From positions 682,001 to 746,000 of the forward strand of contig NZ_FZPD01000002.1 of NCBI RefSeq assembly GCF_900188325.1: a stretch of DNA of 64,000 bases, read 5' to 3'. Of the stretch, positions 37,461 through 45,152 are shown in pieces (positions within the stretch are counted from its first letter, which is position 1; every line of letters starts with the position of its first letter). The notes beneath the pieces are model-generated. The model saw only the letters and a list, made by a program, of their open reading frames with translations, was not told where the DNA came from and ran no database searches. This DNA comes from Ekhidna lutea. Its GTDB lineage: Bacteria > Bacteroidota > Bacteroidia > Cytophagales > Cyclobacteriaceae. A program made the translations under genes and the position numbers.

Positions 37461-37981
37461 AGTCGTTTTACAAATCCAGCCATCGCATAAGCTCCGGCAA
37501 ACAAAGCAATCATAAAGAGCCAGCTACCAACATTCATCATCGCACCTCCGGTCAGTGCCTGACCACTGGTGCAGCCTCTTGCAAGCTTCGTCCCAAAAGC
37601 CATGATAATTCCACCAACAAAAGCGAATAGAAACCTTCGATTGTTTGTTATTAAAGGCCCTTTTTCAATTTTGATTTTGTTTCGACCAGCCAGCCTTCCC
37701 GAAATAAACCCTCCGATTAAAACACCTAAAACTTCGAAAACCAGCCAATCTTTCAGTGGGTGAACAGTCCCATCCCCCAGATACCCCATGTAGAAAGTGT
37801 TCGCTTCCGCATGAGATTTCGAGACGGTCTGCACTCCGGTAGCAACTACAGAGGTCATGGCTCCTGAGGCTCCTATCCCTCTGCCCATCACAAGAAATGT
37901 GGCAAGCAATACAAGTCCAAGTCCTATGCCACAGATGTATGGATTCCAGTAAGGTTTTGGATTATTAATCTGCTCTTTCAT
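37451..37981 (-). CDS. YeeE/YedE-family sulfur transporter, half-size unit A
   Basis: The 176-residue protein has about four helices and the sister motif GTKLARGCTSGQALTGGAMM. The long periplasmic or cytoplasmic loop between helices 2 and 3 (residues about 50-75) has no Cys. Unit A and unit B together contain the Cys set expected in one full-length YeeE protein. It begins immediately at the stop of the tandem rhodanese gene (1-nt overlap). Translational coupling across all five genes suggests a fixed stoichiometry. Confidence 0.85.
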   Translation of the reverse strand: MKEQINNPKPYWNPYICGIGLGLVLLATFLVMGRGIGASGAMTSVVATGVQTVSKSHAEANTFYMGYLGDGTVHPLKDWLVFEVLGVLIGGFISGRLAGRNKIKIEKGPLITNNRRFLFAFVGGIIMAFGTKLARGCTSGQALTGGAMMNVGSWLFMIALFAGAYAMAGFVKRLWI

Positions 37982-38874
37982 TAGTCCAATTCAATTGGTA
38001 AATCTTCGTTAGGTCCCCACTCATGGAATGAGCCGTCATACATTCGCACATCTTCGTACCCCAACAATTTAGCTGCCGTGTAAACCACCGTAAGCTGCAT
38101 CCCAATGTGGCAGTAGAGAACCAGTGGCTCTTCTTTGTTTAGTCCTTGTGCTTTGAAAATGTTTCCTAGCTCTTCGATAGATTTGAATGTGTATGCACCA
38201 ATATCAGATGGTTCGTATAAGCTTGTGTATGGGATATTTTTGGCTGTGGGGATTCTGCCCAACCTTGCGCCATGGGTTGGCTCAATACCTTTGTAGTAAA
38301 CCTCTGATCGGCAATCGACAATGGTATTGTCTTCATTTTCAATGCTTGCCAACATATAATCCTCATCTGCAAGCATTGATTTATTAGGCTTTATTTTGAA
38401 ATTTCCCTTTTCAGGAGTTACCACTTCGGTGCTTATATCACTTCCTCCATTTTTCCAGGCAACTATGCCACCATCTAATATGTAGGTTTTATGTCCATGC
38501 CCCAGGTAATCCAGGGTGAAGTACAAGCGAGTCACCAATGGAATCCAATTTGCAGGAGTATAAATGACGATATCCGTTTCATTACTTACACCATTTTTCT
38601 CCAGGAGTGACTGAAGATCTTCATTGGTCGGCAGGTCAAAAACAATGCTTCTATCCTCTGTTCCAATCGTGTAGTCATCTGAGCTCAGATAAATCGCTCC
38701 CGGAATGTGTTCTTCCTTAAAGTCCTTCTCCCTTCCGATGTGAAATATGACAAGGTTGTCCTCTTGCATTCGTTTCTCCAGCCACTCCGGCCCAACTAAA
38801 ATGGAAGCGTTTTGAGCGACTCCCAAGCCGGGAAGGAGCACTAGAAATAAGATGAGTATTTTGAATTTTTGCAT
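37981..38874 (-). CDS. Periplasmic tandem-domain sulfurtransferase (thiosulfate / 3-mercaptopyruvate type)
   Basis: This 297-residue protein has a signal peptide (cleavage near LGVAQN). It has two rhodanese domains: an inactive N-terminal one (VIYTPANWIPLVTRLYF in the loop) and a C-terminal one with catalytic Cys255 in YCHIGMQLT. Cys188 (VDCRSEVYY) is a second candidate. The enzyme should strip or pass sulfane sulfur in the periplasm, where it can feed the YeeE/YedE pair encoded directly after it. It is the first gene of the minus-strand operon, with GTTAA boxes 50 to 106 bp upstream. Confidence 0.87.
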   Translation of the reverse strand: MQKFKILILFLVLLPGLGVAQNASILVGPEWLEKRMQEDNLVIFHIGREKDFKEEHIPGAIYLSSDDYTIGTEDRSIVFDLPTNEDLQSLLEKNGVSNETDIVIYTPANWIPLVTRLYFTLDYLGHGHKTYILDGGIVAWKNGGSDISTEVVTPEKGNFKIKPNKSMLADEDYMLASIENEDNTIVDCRSEVYYKGIEPTHGARLGRIPTAKNIPYTSLYEPSDIGAYTFKSIEELGNIFKAQGLNKEEPLVLYCHIGMQLTVVYTAAKLLGYEDVRMYDGSFHEWGPNEDLPIELD

Positions 38875-38923
38875 AATGATTGTGATTTTTCATGCAGTTT
38901 ACAAAACACCCAGATATCATTGC

Positions 38924-38980
38924 GTTAAGTCCTCGTTAAAGAGACTTAAGCAAGTGTTAAAAGCGTTAAGAAAAAGTTAA
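38924..38980. promoter_or_regulatory. Array of six helically phased GTTAA/CTTAA boxes
   Basis: GTTAA starts at 38924, 38935, 38956, 38965 and 38976, with CTTAA at 38945. The steps are 11, 10, 11, 9 and 11 bp. A further GTTAA at 39007 is 31 bp on, about three turns. One-turn direct repeats of 5-7 bp are the usual binding pattern of OmpR/PhoB-family regulators, one of which is encoded at 40325. The array lies between the sulfur operon and the kinase gene and could govern both. Confidence 0.65.
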
Positions 38981-39032
38981 AATCTCCGTAAAAAGTATCA
39001 ATTAGGGTTAATTTCGACCAAGGTTTTGTCCT

Positions 39033-40328
39033 ATGAAAATCAATAAATACACACTTGCGGCTCTTTTCATTGTGGTGCTTAGTTCCCTGGGAGTGCTACT
39101 GGTTATTCAATTTCAAATTCTTGAAAAAGACATCAAGAATAACCAAAACATGATGGGATTTGCTATTCCGGGTATTCTTTCAGACCTGTATGACAACATG
39201 ATGTTTAATCGGGAACTGGACAGGCTGGTGAGAATCTATCAGGGAACCGAATCCTTCCAATTTTCATCTGATTCTAATCCTACAGACCCGCTTCAATTCG
39301 TATTAAAAAACGGTCTGGATGAAGTGATTTCATTAAACTATCCTGATCTAAAATACCAGGTAGATGGGTTCGTCTCCGATGAATATGGCTGTATGATCCA
39401 CCGAGGACACAGGCCGGAATTACCTAAAGCACAAAAAGTGATGGACGCAGATAATCACATGTGTTTTTGCATGATCCTGCCTAACACACTGGACATCTCC
39501 ATGACCTATACCAACAAGGAGGAAACGGTTTTAGGTGAATCGGCAAATATTTTAAAAGCCAGCTTTCTCCTTATAGCTATTATCCTGATTGCCTTCTGGT
39601 TTACGATCCGTACCATCGGCAAGCAAAAGAAGCTATCAGACTTAAAACGTGATTTCATTAATAACCTGACTCATGAATTCAAGACACCCATCTTTTCAAT
39701 TTCTTTAGCTTCAAAATCGCTCAGAGGATTGGAAGAAGTAAAAAAGGCACCAAAAGCCGATTCTTATCTCAATCTCATCTCCAATGAGACCAAGCGACTT
39801 CAAACCCAGGTGGATAAAATCCTTCAAATGGCATTGCTTGATTCCGGCAATCTCACCTTAGATAAAAAAGTGATTGACCTGCATGAATCCATACAAAATG
39901 TTGCCGAAGGATTTCAAATGATTATTTCTGAAAAAGAAGGATCCATCAAGTTCAACCTGAATGCTACTAAACATCAAATTGTGGCTGATGAAACACACTT
40001 AAACAATGTGTTATTCAACCTGATTGATAATGCCCAAAAGTATTCGGACAAAAATCCAGAGATTGAGATTATCACTGAAGACGCAGAGAATAATGGGGTT
40101 ATTCTAACGATCAAAGATCACGGCATTGGAATGGATCAGACAACCCAGAAGTATGTCTTCGATCAGTTTTATCGTGCCCAATCAGGCAATCTGCATACAG
40201 TCAAAGGATTTGGATTAGGCTTGAGTTACGTTAAAAAGATCATTGAATTCCATAAAGGAACGATTAGTCTAAACAGTGAGCCCGGCAAGGGCAGTATGTT
40301 TAAAATATTTTTACCTATCTCCTCATGA
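39033..40328 (+). CDS. Sensor histidine kinase with Cys-containing periplasmic domain (RprX-like)
   Basis: The 431-residue kinase has helices at about 8-28 and 175-193 enclosing a periplasmic sensor of about 145 residues. The sensor contains Cys120 (EYGCMIHRGHRP) and a Cys144-x-Cys146 motif (NHMCFCMILP) plus several His. The cytoplasmic part has HisKA with His214 in NLTHEFKTPI, then HATPase (FNLIDNAQKYSD, FGLGLSYVKKI). Cys/His residues in the sensor suggest a thiol, persulfide or metal signal, consistent with the adjacent sulfur genes. Its stop overlaps the regulator start by 4 nt. Confidence 0.88.
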   Translation: MKINKYTLAALFIVVLSSLGVLLVIQFQILEKDIKNNQNMMGFAIPGILSDLYDNMMFNRELDRLVRIYQGTESFQFSSDSNPTDPLQFVLKNGLDEVISLNYPDLKYQVDGFVSDEYGCMIHRGHRPELPKAQKVMDADNHMCFCMILPNTLDISMTYTNKEETVLGESANILKASFLLIAIILIAFWFTIRTIGKQKKLSDLKRDFINNLTHEFKTPIFSISLASKSLRGLEEVKKAPKADSYLNLISNETKRLQTQVDKILQMALLDSGNLTLDKKVIDLHESIQNVAEGFQMIISEKEGSIKFNLNATKHQIVADETHLNNVLFNLIDNAQKYSDKNPEIEIITEDAENNGVILTIKDHGIGMDQTTQKYVFDQFYRAQSGNLHTVKGFGLGLSYVKKIIEFHKGTISLNSEPGKGSMFKIFLPISS

Positions 40329-40999
40329 ACCGAATCTTACTCGTAGAAGATGATGCAAACCTGGGGTACATTTTAAAAGAGTATCTCCAAATGAATGACT
40401 TGATCGTGGAGTGGGTCAAAGATGGAGAGGAAGGAATGAAGGTGTTTGAATCTTCGAAATTTGACCTATGCATCCTGGATATCATGATGCCTAAAAAAGA
40501 TGGGTTTGAAGTTGCTCATGAGATAAAAGCTAAAAGCCCTGAAATCCCACTTATTTTCCTTACGGCTAAATCATTAAAGATTGATAAACTCAAAGGCTTC
40601 AAGGCCGGATGTGATGATTATATCGTAAAACCGGTGGATGAGGAAGAATTGATTGCCAGAATTCATGCAGTTCTGCGCAGAAGTAACAACCTGAGGGAGG
40701 TGAAGCAGCAATACAACATTGGAAGCTTCCATTTTGATCCTAAGATCCAAAAATTGGAAAGAGAGGGCAAATCCATTCATTTAACGCAGAAGGAATCCAG
40801 GGTATTACATATGCTATGTATCTCCTATGGGGAGTTGGTTGAGAGCGATCATATCCTGAAGGAGCTTTGGGGTCAAAATGACTACTTCAAACGCAGAAGC
40901 ATGGATGTATTTATTTCTAAAATCCGTAAGTACCTGAGTGTTGATTCGTCTGTTCAAATTACCAACGTACATGGTAAAGGATACATATTAGAGGGATGA
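40325..40999 (+). CDS. OmpR-family response regulator (RprY-like)
   Basis: This 224-residue regulator has a receiver with phosphoacceptor Asp52 (LDIMMPKKDG), Thr/Lys switch residues (FLTAKS, IVKPVDEEE), and a winged-helix DNA-binding domain from about 125 (LTQKESRVLHMLC, RRSMDVFISKIRKYL, VHGKGYIL). It is the cognate partner of the overlapping kinase. The phased GTTAA boxes at 38924-38980 are the most obvious candidate binding site. Confidence 0.92.
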   Translation: MNRILLVEDDANLGYILKEYLQMNDLIVEWVKDGEEGMKVFESSKFDLCILDIMMPKKDGFEVAHEIKAKSPEIPLIFLTAKSLKIDKLKGFKAGCDDYIVKPVDEEELIARIHAVLRRSNNLREVKQQYNIGSFHFDPKIQKLEREGKSIHLTQKESRVLHMLCISYGELVESDHILKELWGQNDYFKRRSMDVFISKIRKYLSVDSSVQITNVHGKGYILEG

Positions 41000-41035
41000 C
41001 TTGCAGATAGCTTTTAGCCACACTACTTTAGGATT

Positions 41036-41800
41036 ATGGATGTAATGGAAGTCGTAATCCGATCCGTATCACTTAATCTATTCCGGTACTTTGGAGTAGC
41101 AGGCTTTGCGTTTTTACTTTTCTATGTGATTTTTAAATCCAGATGGTCGTACTGGAAAATCCAGCAAACATTTCCAAAACCTAACGATTACTGGCGTGAG
41201 ATCATCTTTTCGCTCATTACGGTTATCATCTTCATGATAGTCGCCGTTATCATCTTCGCCTCTCCACTTCGCAATTACACCCTGCTATATGAAAGTATTG
41301 ATGTGTATGGAATGGGCTATTGGTGGCTAAGTATTTTCTTGATGATACTACTCCACGATACCTATTTCTATTGGATGCACCGGATGATGCATCATCCAAA
41401 GATTTTTAAGTGGGTACATCGAACGCACCATCAATCAACTAATCCATCACCCTGGGCAGCCTATGCCTTCCACCCGATTGAAGCCTTTGTTGAAGCAAGT
41501 ATCATTTTTCCGATTGCGTTCATCATTCCTTTTCATCGCACCGCTCTGCTTGCATTCCTGGTGTTTATGATCGTTTACAATGTCTACGGGCATCTCGGGT
41601 ATGAATTATACCCGAAGGGTTTCAATAAACATTGGCTTGGAAAATGGATTAATACCTCCGTGAATCACAATCAGCACCATAAACAATTCACGGGCAATTA
41701 TGGACTGTATTTCTTGTTTTGGGATCGCATAATGGGTACCATTCGTTCAGATTATGATGATGCCTATCAGCATAGTGATAGTAGGCGAACGGGATCATGA
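41036..41800 (+). CDS. Fatty-acid hydroxylase / sterol desaturase superfamily membrane enzyme
   Basis: The 254-residue protein has four or more membrane helices. It shows the di-iron histidine motifs HDTYFYWMHRMMHH, HRTHHQS and HNQHHKQF, which are the eight-His set of PF04116. These enzymes hydroxylate or desaturate lipid substrates with O2 and an electron donor. In Bacteroidota they may act on fatty acids, carotenoids or hopanoid-like lipids; I cannot choose. It overlaps the ArfB gene by 4 nt and is separate from the two-component genes by 36 bp. Confidence 0.88.
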   Translation: MDVMEVVIRSVSLNLFRYFGVAGFAFLLFYVIFKSRWSYWKIQQTFPKPNDYWREIIFSLITVIIFMIVAVIIFASPLRNYTLLYESIDVYGMGYWWLSIFLMILLHDTYFYWMHRMMHHPKIFKWVHRTHHQSTNPSPWAAYAFHPIEAFVEASIIFPIAFIIPFHRTALLAFLVFMIVYNVYGHLGYELYPKGFNKHWLGKWINTSVNHNQHHKQFTGNYGLYFLFWDRIMGTIRSDYDDAYQHSDSRRTGS

Positions 41801-42201
41801 AACCAACTTTAAGCAAGCTTAAGTCAGAAATTCAAATAGCAACAGCCAGAAGTGGAGGGCCGGGAGGACAGCATGTAAACAAAGTAGAAACGAAGGTCAT
41901 TCTTCGATTGAATGTATTCCAATCGCAAGTTCTAACGGAATATCAAAAATCGATACTCAAAGAAAAACTGGCTGCTAAGCTCACTAATGACGGAGAGTTG
42001 CTTGTCAGTGCTGATAGCGCTCGTTCTCAGGTCAAGAACAAGGAATTAGCATTTAAAAAGCTGGATCGGATATTGACAAAAGCTTTTGCAAGGAAGAAAA
42101 TGCGAAAGGAAACAAAACCTACCAAAGCCTCTAAAAAGAAAAGGCTGGACAGCAAGAAAAAGCAGGGAGAGAAGAAGAAATGGAGGCAAAAACCTATTTA
42201 G
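41797..42201 (+). CDS. arfB: Alternative ribosome-rescue factor ArfB (peptidyl-tRNA hydrolase YaeJ)
   Basis: The 134-residue protein has the release-factor-like catalytic GGQ (residues 23-25, in SGGPGGQHVNKVETKV) and a Lys/Arg-rich C-terminal tail (KKKRLDSKKKQGEKKKWRQK) that enters the empty mRNA channel of stalled ribosomes. Size and both features match ArfB. The start ATG overlaps the hydroxylase stop, and nothing in this context suggests a specialised role. Confidence 0.93.
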   Translation: MKPTLSKLKSEIQIATARSGGPGGQHVNKVETKVILRLNVFQSQVLTEYQKSILKEKLAAKLTNDGELLVSADSARSQVKNKELAFKKLDRILTKAFARKKMRKETKPTKASKKKRLDSKKKQGEKKKWRQKPI

Positions 42202-42333
42202 AAAAAATCATCAAATGATCGCTTAGGACAATTATTATCAATTGATAAGCATTTTACCTATCCAATTTTAGTACAATACACCAGCTAAATCACCTCAATT
42301 CCTGCCGTATCATTGTATTATAACAATTTAGTT

Positions 42334-42426
42334 ATGATGACATTAATTTTCTCATTGATATTAGTTGCTGTATTTGTAGTCACAGAACAAGTATGGTTTA
42401 AACGTAAAAGCAAACGATTAGGGTGA
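42334..42426 (+). CDS. Possible 30-residue single-pass membrane peptide
   Basis: The ATG at 42334 gives one hydrophobic helix (MMTLIFSLILVAVFVV) followed by a basic tail (FKRKSKRLG), i.e. a normal positive-inside small membrane protein. An intrinsic terminator follows 16 nt after the stop, which fits an independently terminated unit. There is no homology evidence. Confidence 0.35.
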   Translation: MMTLIFSLILVAVFVVTEQVWFKRKSKRLG

Positions 42427-42441
42427 TTATTTGTAGAAATT

Positions 42442-42470
42442 GTTTTCGGTCCAGGTGGCCGAAAACTTTT
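42442..42470 (+). terminator. Intrinsic terminator
   Basis: GTTTTCGG (42442-42449) with inner CC pairs with GG and CCGAAAAC (42459-42466); loop AGGT; followed by TTTTC. It ends the hydroxylase/arfB/small-ORF transcript before the barrel gene promoter. Confidence 0.75.
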
Positions 42471-42477
42471 CTGCAAT

Positions 42478-42485
42478 TACATTTG
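42478..42485 (+). promoter_or_regulatory. Bacteroidota -7 motif TACATTTG
   Basis: The sequence matches TAnnTTTG exactly and lies just 8 nt before the ATG of the outer-membrane barrel gene (42493). I see no good -33 TTTG. The proximity would give an unusually short leader, so it may be coincidental. Confidence 0.35.
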
Positions 42486-42492
42486 AACCCTG

Positions 42493-43350
42493 ATGAAAAA
42501 TCTTCTCACAGCTTTTTTACTTCTCGCCAGTACAGCTACACAAGCTCAAAACTTTCTTTCGTGGCAATTTTCTGATCGATATTTTTCTTTCTCACTGGGA
42601 ACCGGGACTTCAACCTATTTCGGTGAATTAAATGCAAATAACACGATCAGTGATGATCCTTCGCAGATCAGTCTTGGAATTGAAGCACGATTGCTAAACC
42701 GAATCGGAGCGAGAATCGAAGGCTCCTACTTCACGCTTAAAGGCAATGATGCAAATGCGCCTGATAGCTCTTTTCAACGCCAACGCAATCTATCATTTCA
42801 ATCCAAAAATCTTCACGGCCAACTTCATATAATCTATTACCTCAAGCCTTACCAAGGCGATTACTATAAGCGCTGGACTTTTGATCCCTACTTATTCGGA
42901 GGAGTTGGATATATGAGATTTGAACCTACAACTGAGTTGGGTAGTGAACGATATTCTCTCAGAGAAGCGCAAACGGAAGGGGTAGAATATAAAAAATGGG
43001 TCACTACCATCCCTGCAGGAGTTGGTGGGAAGTTTAAAATCAATGAGTTTCTGAATGTAAACATTGAAGCATCCTATCATTTCGCATTTACTGACTATCT
43101 GGATGATGTCTCCAACACCTATGCGACTGAGTTTTCGAGCACGACAGCACGATTACTAAGTGATCGGAAAGATGAAATCGGGGTAACCAATCCTGATTTT
43201 TATGACCAGATCCAGCCAGGTGCATCAAGAGGAAATCCCAACAATAATGACAGTTTCTTACAACTAAGCGTTAAAGCAGAAATTTTCCTCCCTTCTGATC
43301 TATTTACGGGGAAAAATAAAGCGATCATAAAAAAGCCATCGGCTTATTGA
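42493..43350 (+). CDS. DUF6089-family outer-membrane beta-barrel protein
   Basis: This 285-residue protein has a signal peptide (ATQAQN). Alternating amphipathic strands (SFSLGTGTSTYFGELN, GIEARLLNRIGARIEGSYF, FDPYLFGGVGYMRFEP) match the DUF6089 outer-membrane barrel common in Bacteroidota. A long loop near 145-165 and the strand-rich region (NINIEASYHFAFTDYLDD-type) follow. The function is not established for the family; it may be a porin-like or structural barrel. The 3' end overlaps the convergent aminotransferase gene by 7 nt. Confidence 0.8.
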   Translation: MKNLLTAFLLLASTATQAQNFLSWQFSDRYFSFSLGTGTSTYFGELNANNTISDDPSQISLGIEARLLNRIGARIEGSYFTLKGNDANAPDSSFQRQRNLSFQSKNLHGQLHIIYYLKPYQGDYYKRWTFDPYLFGGVGYMRFEPTTELGSERYSLREAQTEGVEYKKWVTTIPAGVGGKFKINEFLNVNIEASYHFAFTDYLDDVSNTYATEFSSTTARLLSDRKDEIGVTNPDFYDQIQPGASRGNPNNNDSFLQLSVKAEIFLPSDLFTGKNKAIIKKPSAY

Positions 43351-44447
43351 TCAAAGAATTGTTTAATTTTTTCAATGACCAATTCCTGCTGCTGGTAGCT
43401 TAAGCCCGTTCCGGATGGCAGGCAAATTCCTTTTTCATACATATCTTCACAAAGTCTACCTCCAACATATGGAGCTTCTGAAAAAGCACTATGCAAATGC
43501 AATGGCTTCCAGAATCGTCTTGATTCAATGTTTTCTTTTTCTAACCGATAAATCAAATCCATCACCTCTATATTTTCCCTAATCAACCCGGCTGTTAACC
43601 ATCTATTACTAAAAATGCCTTTCGGTTCATCGGTAAAAGATATGTACTCACTTAAGGCCTCTTTATAGGTATCAAATATTTCACGCTTTCTTCGAATGAA
43701 CTCATCAAGTTTTGAAAATTGTGCTATGCCAATTCCTGCCAGCACATTACTCATCCGATAGTTGTAGCCAGCTTCTTTGTGGTCGTATCTATGATCTCCT
43801 ACGTTTGCCTGTGTTGCCAGATGAAGTCCCCTTTTCTTCATTTCCGGAGTGCAGATTAAAGCGCCTCCTGAACTTGTGGTGATTATTTTGTTTCCATTGA
43901 ATGAAACGACACCAAAATCACCAAATGATCCGACGGGCTTACCATTCACTGTTGACCCAAGTGCTTCTGCAGCATCTTCAATTACGATAACGCCGTACTT
44001 CTTTGCTACTTCACACACCCGTTCGATCTGGGCAGGCATTCCATATATATGTGTTACAATTATCGCTTTTGGTATTTGGTCAGTGCTTTGCAAATACTCC
44101 ACCAGCAAATCAGGATCAATATTTCCGGTGGTATTTTCACTATCAATGAAAATGGGAATAGCCCGTTCATACAGTACAACATTTGCGCAAGCTGCAAAGG
44201 TGTGATTCCCAACAATCACATGATCCCCATCCTTAACTCCACATAGAATCAAAGCCAGATGCAACGCTGAGGTTCCAGAATTAAGGGCTAGAACCTCACC
44301 ATCAACATATGAAGAAAGTTGAGTTTCGAAGGCATCTATTGCAGGTCCTACCGGAGCAACCCACCCCGTATCCATAATTCCGGAAAGTCCATCCACTTCT
44401 TCCTTACCAGTATTGGGTGGCGATAGATATATGCGTTCGTTTTTCAT
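43344..44447 (-). CDS. DegT/DnrJ/EryC1/StrS sugar aminotransferase (PglE-like)
   Basis: The 367-residue PLP enzyme has the family opening LSPPNTGKEEVDGL, the Lys187 anchor in FNGNKIITTSSGG, and Asp158 in VIEDAAEALGS. The N-terminal motif resembles UDP-N-acetylbacillosamine transaminase (PglE). It transfers an amino group to a 4-keto sugar nucleotide. It overlaps by 4 nt with the sugar transferase; no dehydratase (PglF) or acetyltransferase (PglD) is in this window, so the complete pathway would have to be encoded elsewhere. Confidence 0.87.
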   Translation of the reverse strand: MKNERIYLSPPNTGKEEVDGLSGIMDTGWVAPVGPAIDAFETQLSSYVDGEVLALNSGTSALHLALILCGVKDGDHVIVGNHTFAACANVVLYERAIPIFIDSENTTGNIDPDLLVEYLQSTDQIPKAIIVTHIYGMPAQIERVCEVAKKYGVIVIEDAAEALGSTVNGKPVGSFGDFGVVSFNGNKIITTSSGGALICTPEMKKRGLHLATQANVGDHRYDHKEAGYNYRMSNVLAGIGIAQFSKLDEFIRRKREIFDTYKEALSEYISFTDEPKGIFSNRWLTAGLIRENIEVMDLIYRLEKENIESRRFWKPLHLHSAFSEAPYVGGRLCEDMYEKGICLPSGTGLSYQQQELVIEKIKQFFDQ

Positions 44448-45064
44448 CTTTTGGAGGCGTAATCGCTAAACTTAACAGTTCTTTCGTTTTTGTAGGTTGC
44501 TTTATCCCTTTTCAAAACTTCTATTATGGTTTTACAAAGGATTTTGCAGTCCAGCCAAAATGAAACATTTTCAACATAATAAAGGTCAAACTTCATTCGC
44601 TTTGCCCAATCAATTTGATTTCTACCATTAACCTGCGCCCAACCTGTGATGCCCGGCTTTACAAGATGTCTTTTTTTCTCTGCTGAATTATAAAATGAGA
44701 GATACTCTTTCAACAAAGGTCTTGGACCAACAATAGACATCTCTCCTCTTAGCACGTTGATGAGTTGAGGCAACTCATCCAATGAGCATGAGCGTAAGAA
44801 TTTACCCAATCTAGATGTGCTACTTTCATCACCTTCCACTTTCATTGTCCTAAATTTTATTACCGAAAATAGATGCTCCTCTTTACCTGGCCTCTTTTGA
44901 CTGAAAAGTGGATTTCCATAAAAGTGCGAAGTGATTATAAGACTTAAAATGAAAATTACAGGAAGCAGAATAATGAATAGAATGAAAGCAACAACACGGT
45001 CCCCAAGCGGTTTTACTACGTTCAAATAAAATTTACCTCCCCTCATTGCTTTAAAAATAGGCAT
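44444..45064 (-). CDS. Bacterial sugar transferase (PglC-like, undecaprenyl-phosphate glycosyl-1-phosphate transferase)
   Basis: The 206-residue monotopic enzyme has a membrane segment at about 25-48, KFRTMKV, DELPQLINVLRGEMSIVGPRP and KPGITGWAQVNGRN motifs. It has no extra domain, as in PglC. It loads the first sugar phosphate on undecaprenyl phosphate for glycan or glycoprotein assembly. Paired with the PglE-like aminotransferase it suggests an amino-sugar-initiated glycan. Confidence 0.9.
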   Translation of the reverse strand: MPIFKAMRGGKFYLNVVKPLGDRVVAFILFIILLPVIFILSLIITSHFYGNPLFSQKRPGKEEHLFSVIKFRTMKVEGDESSTSRLGKFLRSCSLDELPQLINVLRGEMSIVGPRPLLKEYLSFYNSAEKKRHLVKPGITGWAQVNGRNQIDWAKRMKFDLYYVENVSFWLDCKILCKTIIEVLKRDKATYKNERTVKFSDYASKR

Positions 45065-45152
45065 TACCCTATTTATTTGATATTTTTCACCTCCAAATAA
45101 GTTTCATTATTCAATCAGCATTTGAAATAGCCGAAAAGGCTGTGATCAGCAC

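Noticed and set aside
43344-45064. A complete bacillosamine pathway
   Set aside because: Only PglE- and PglC-like genes are present; no PglF or PglD counterpart lies in the window.
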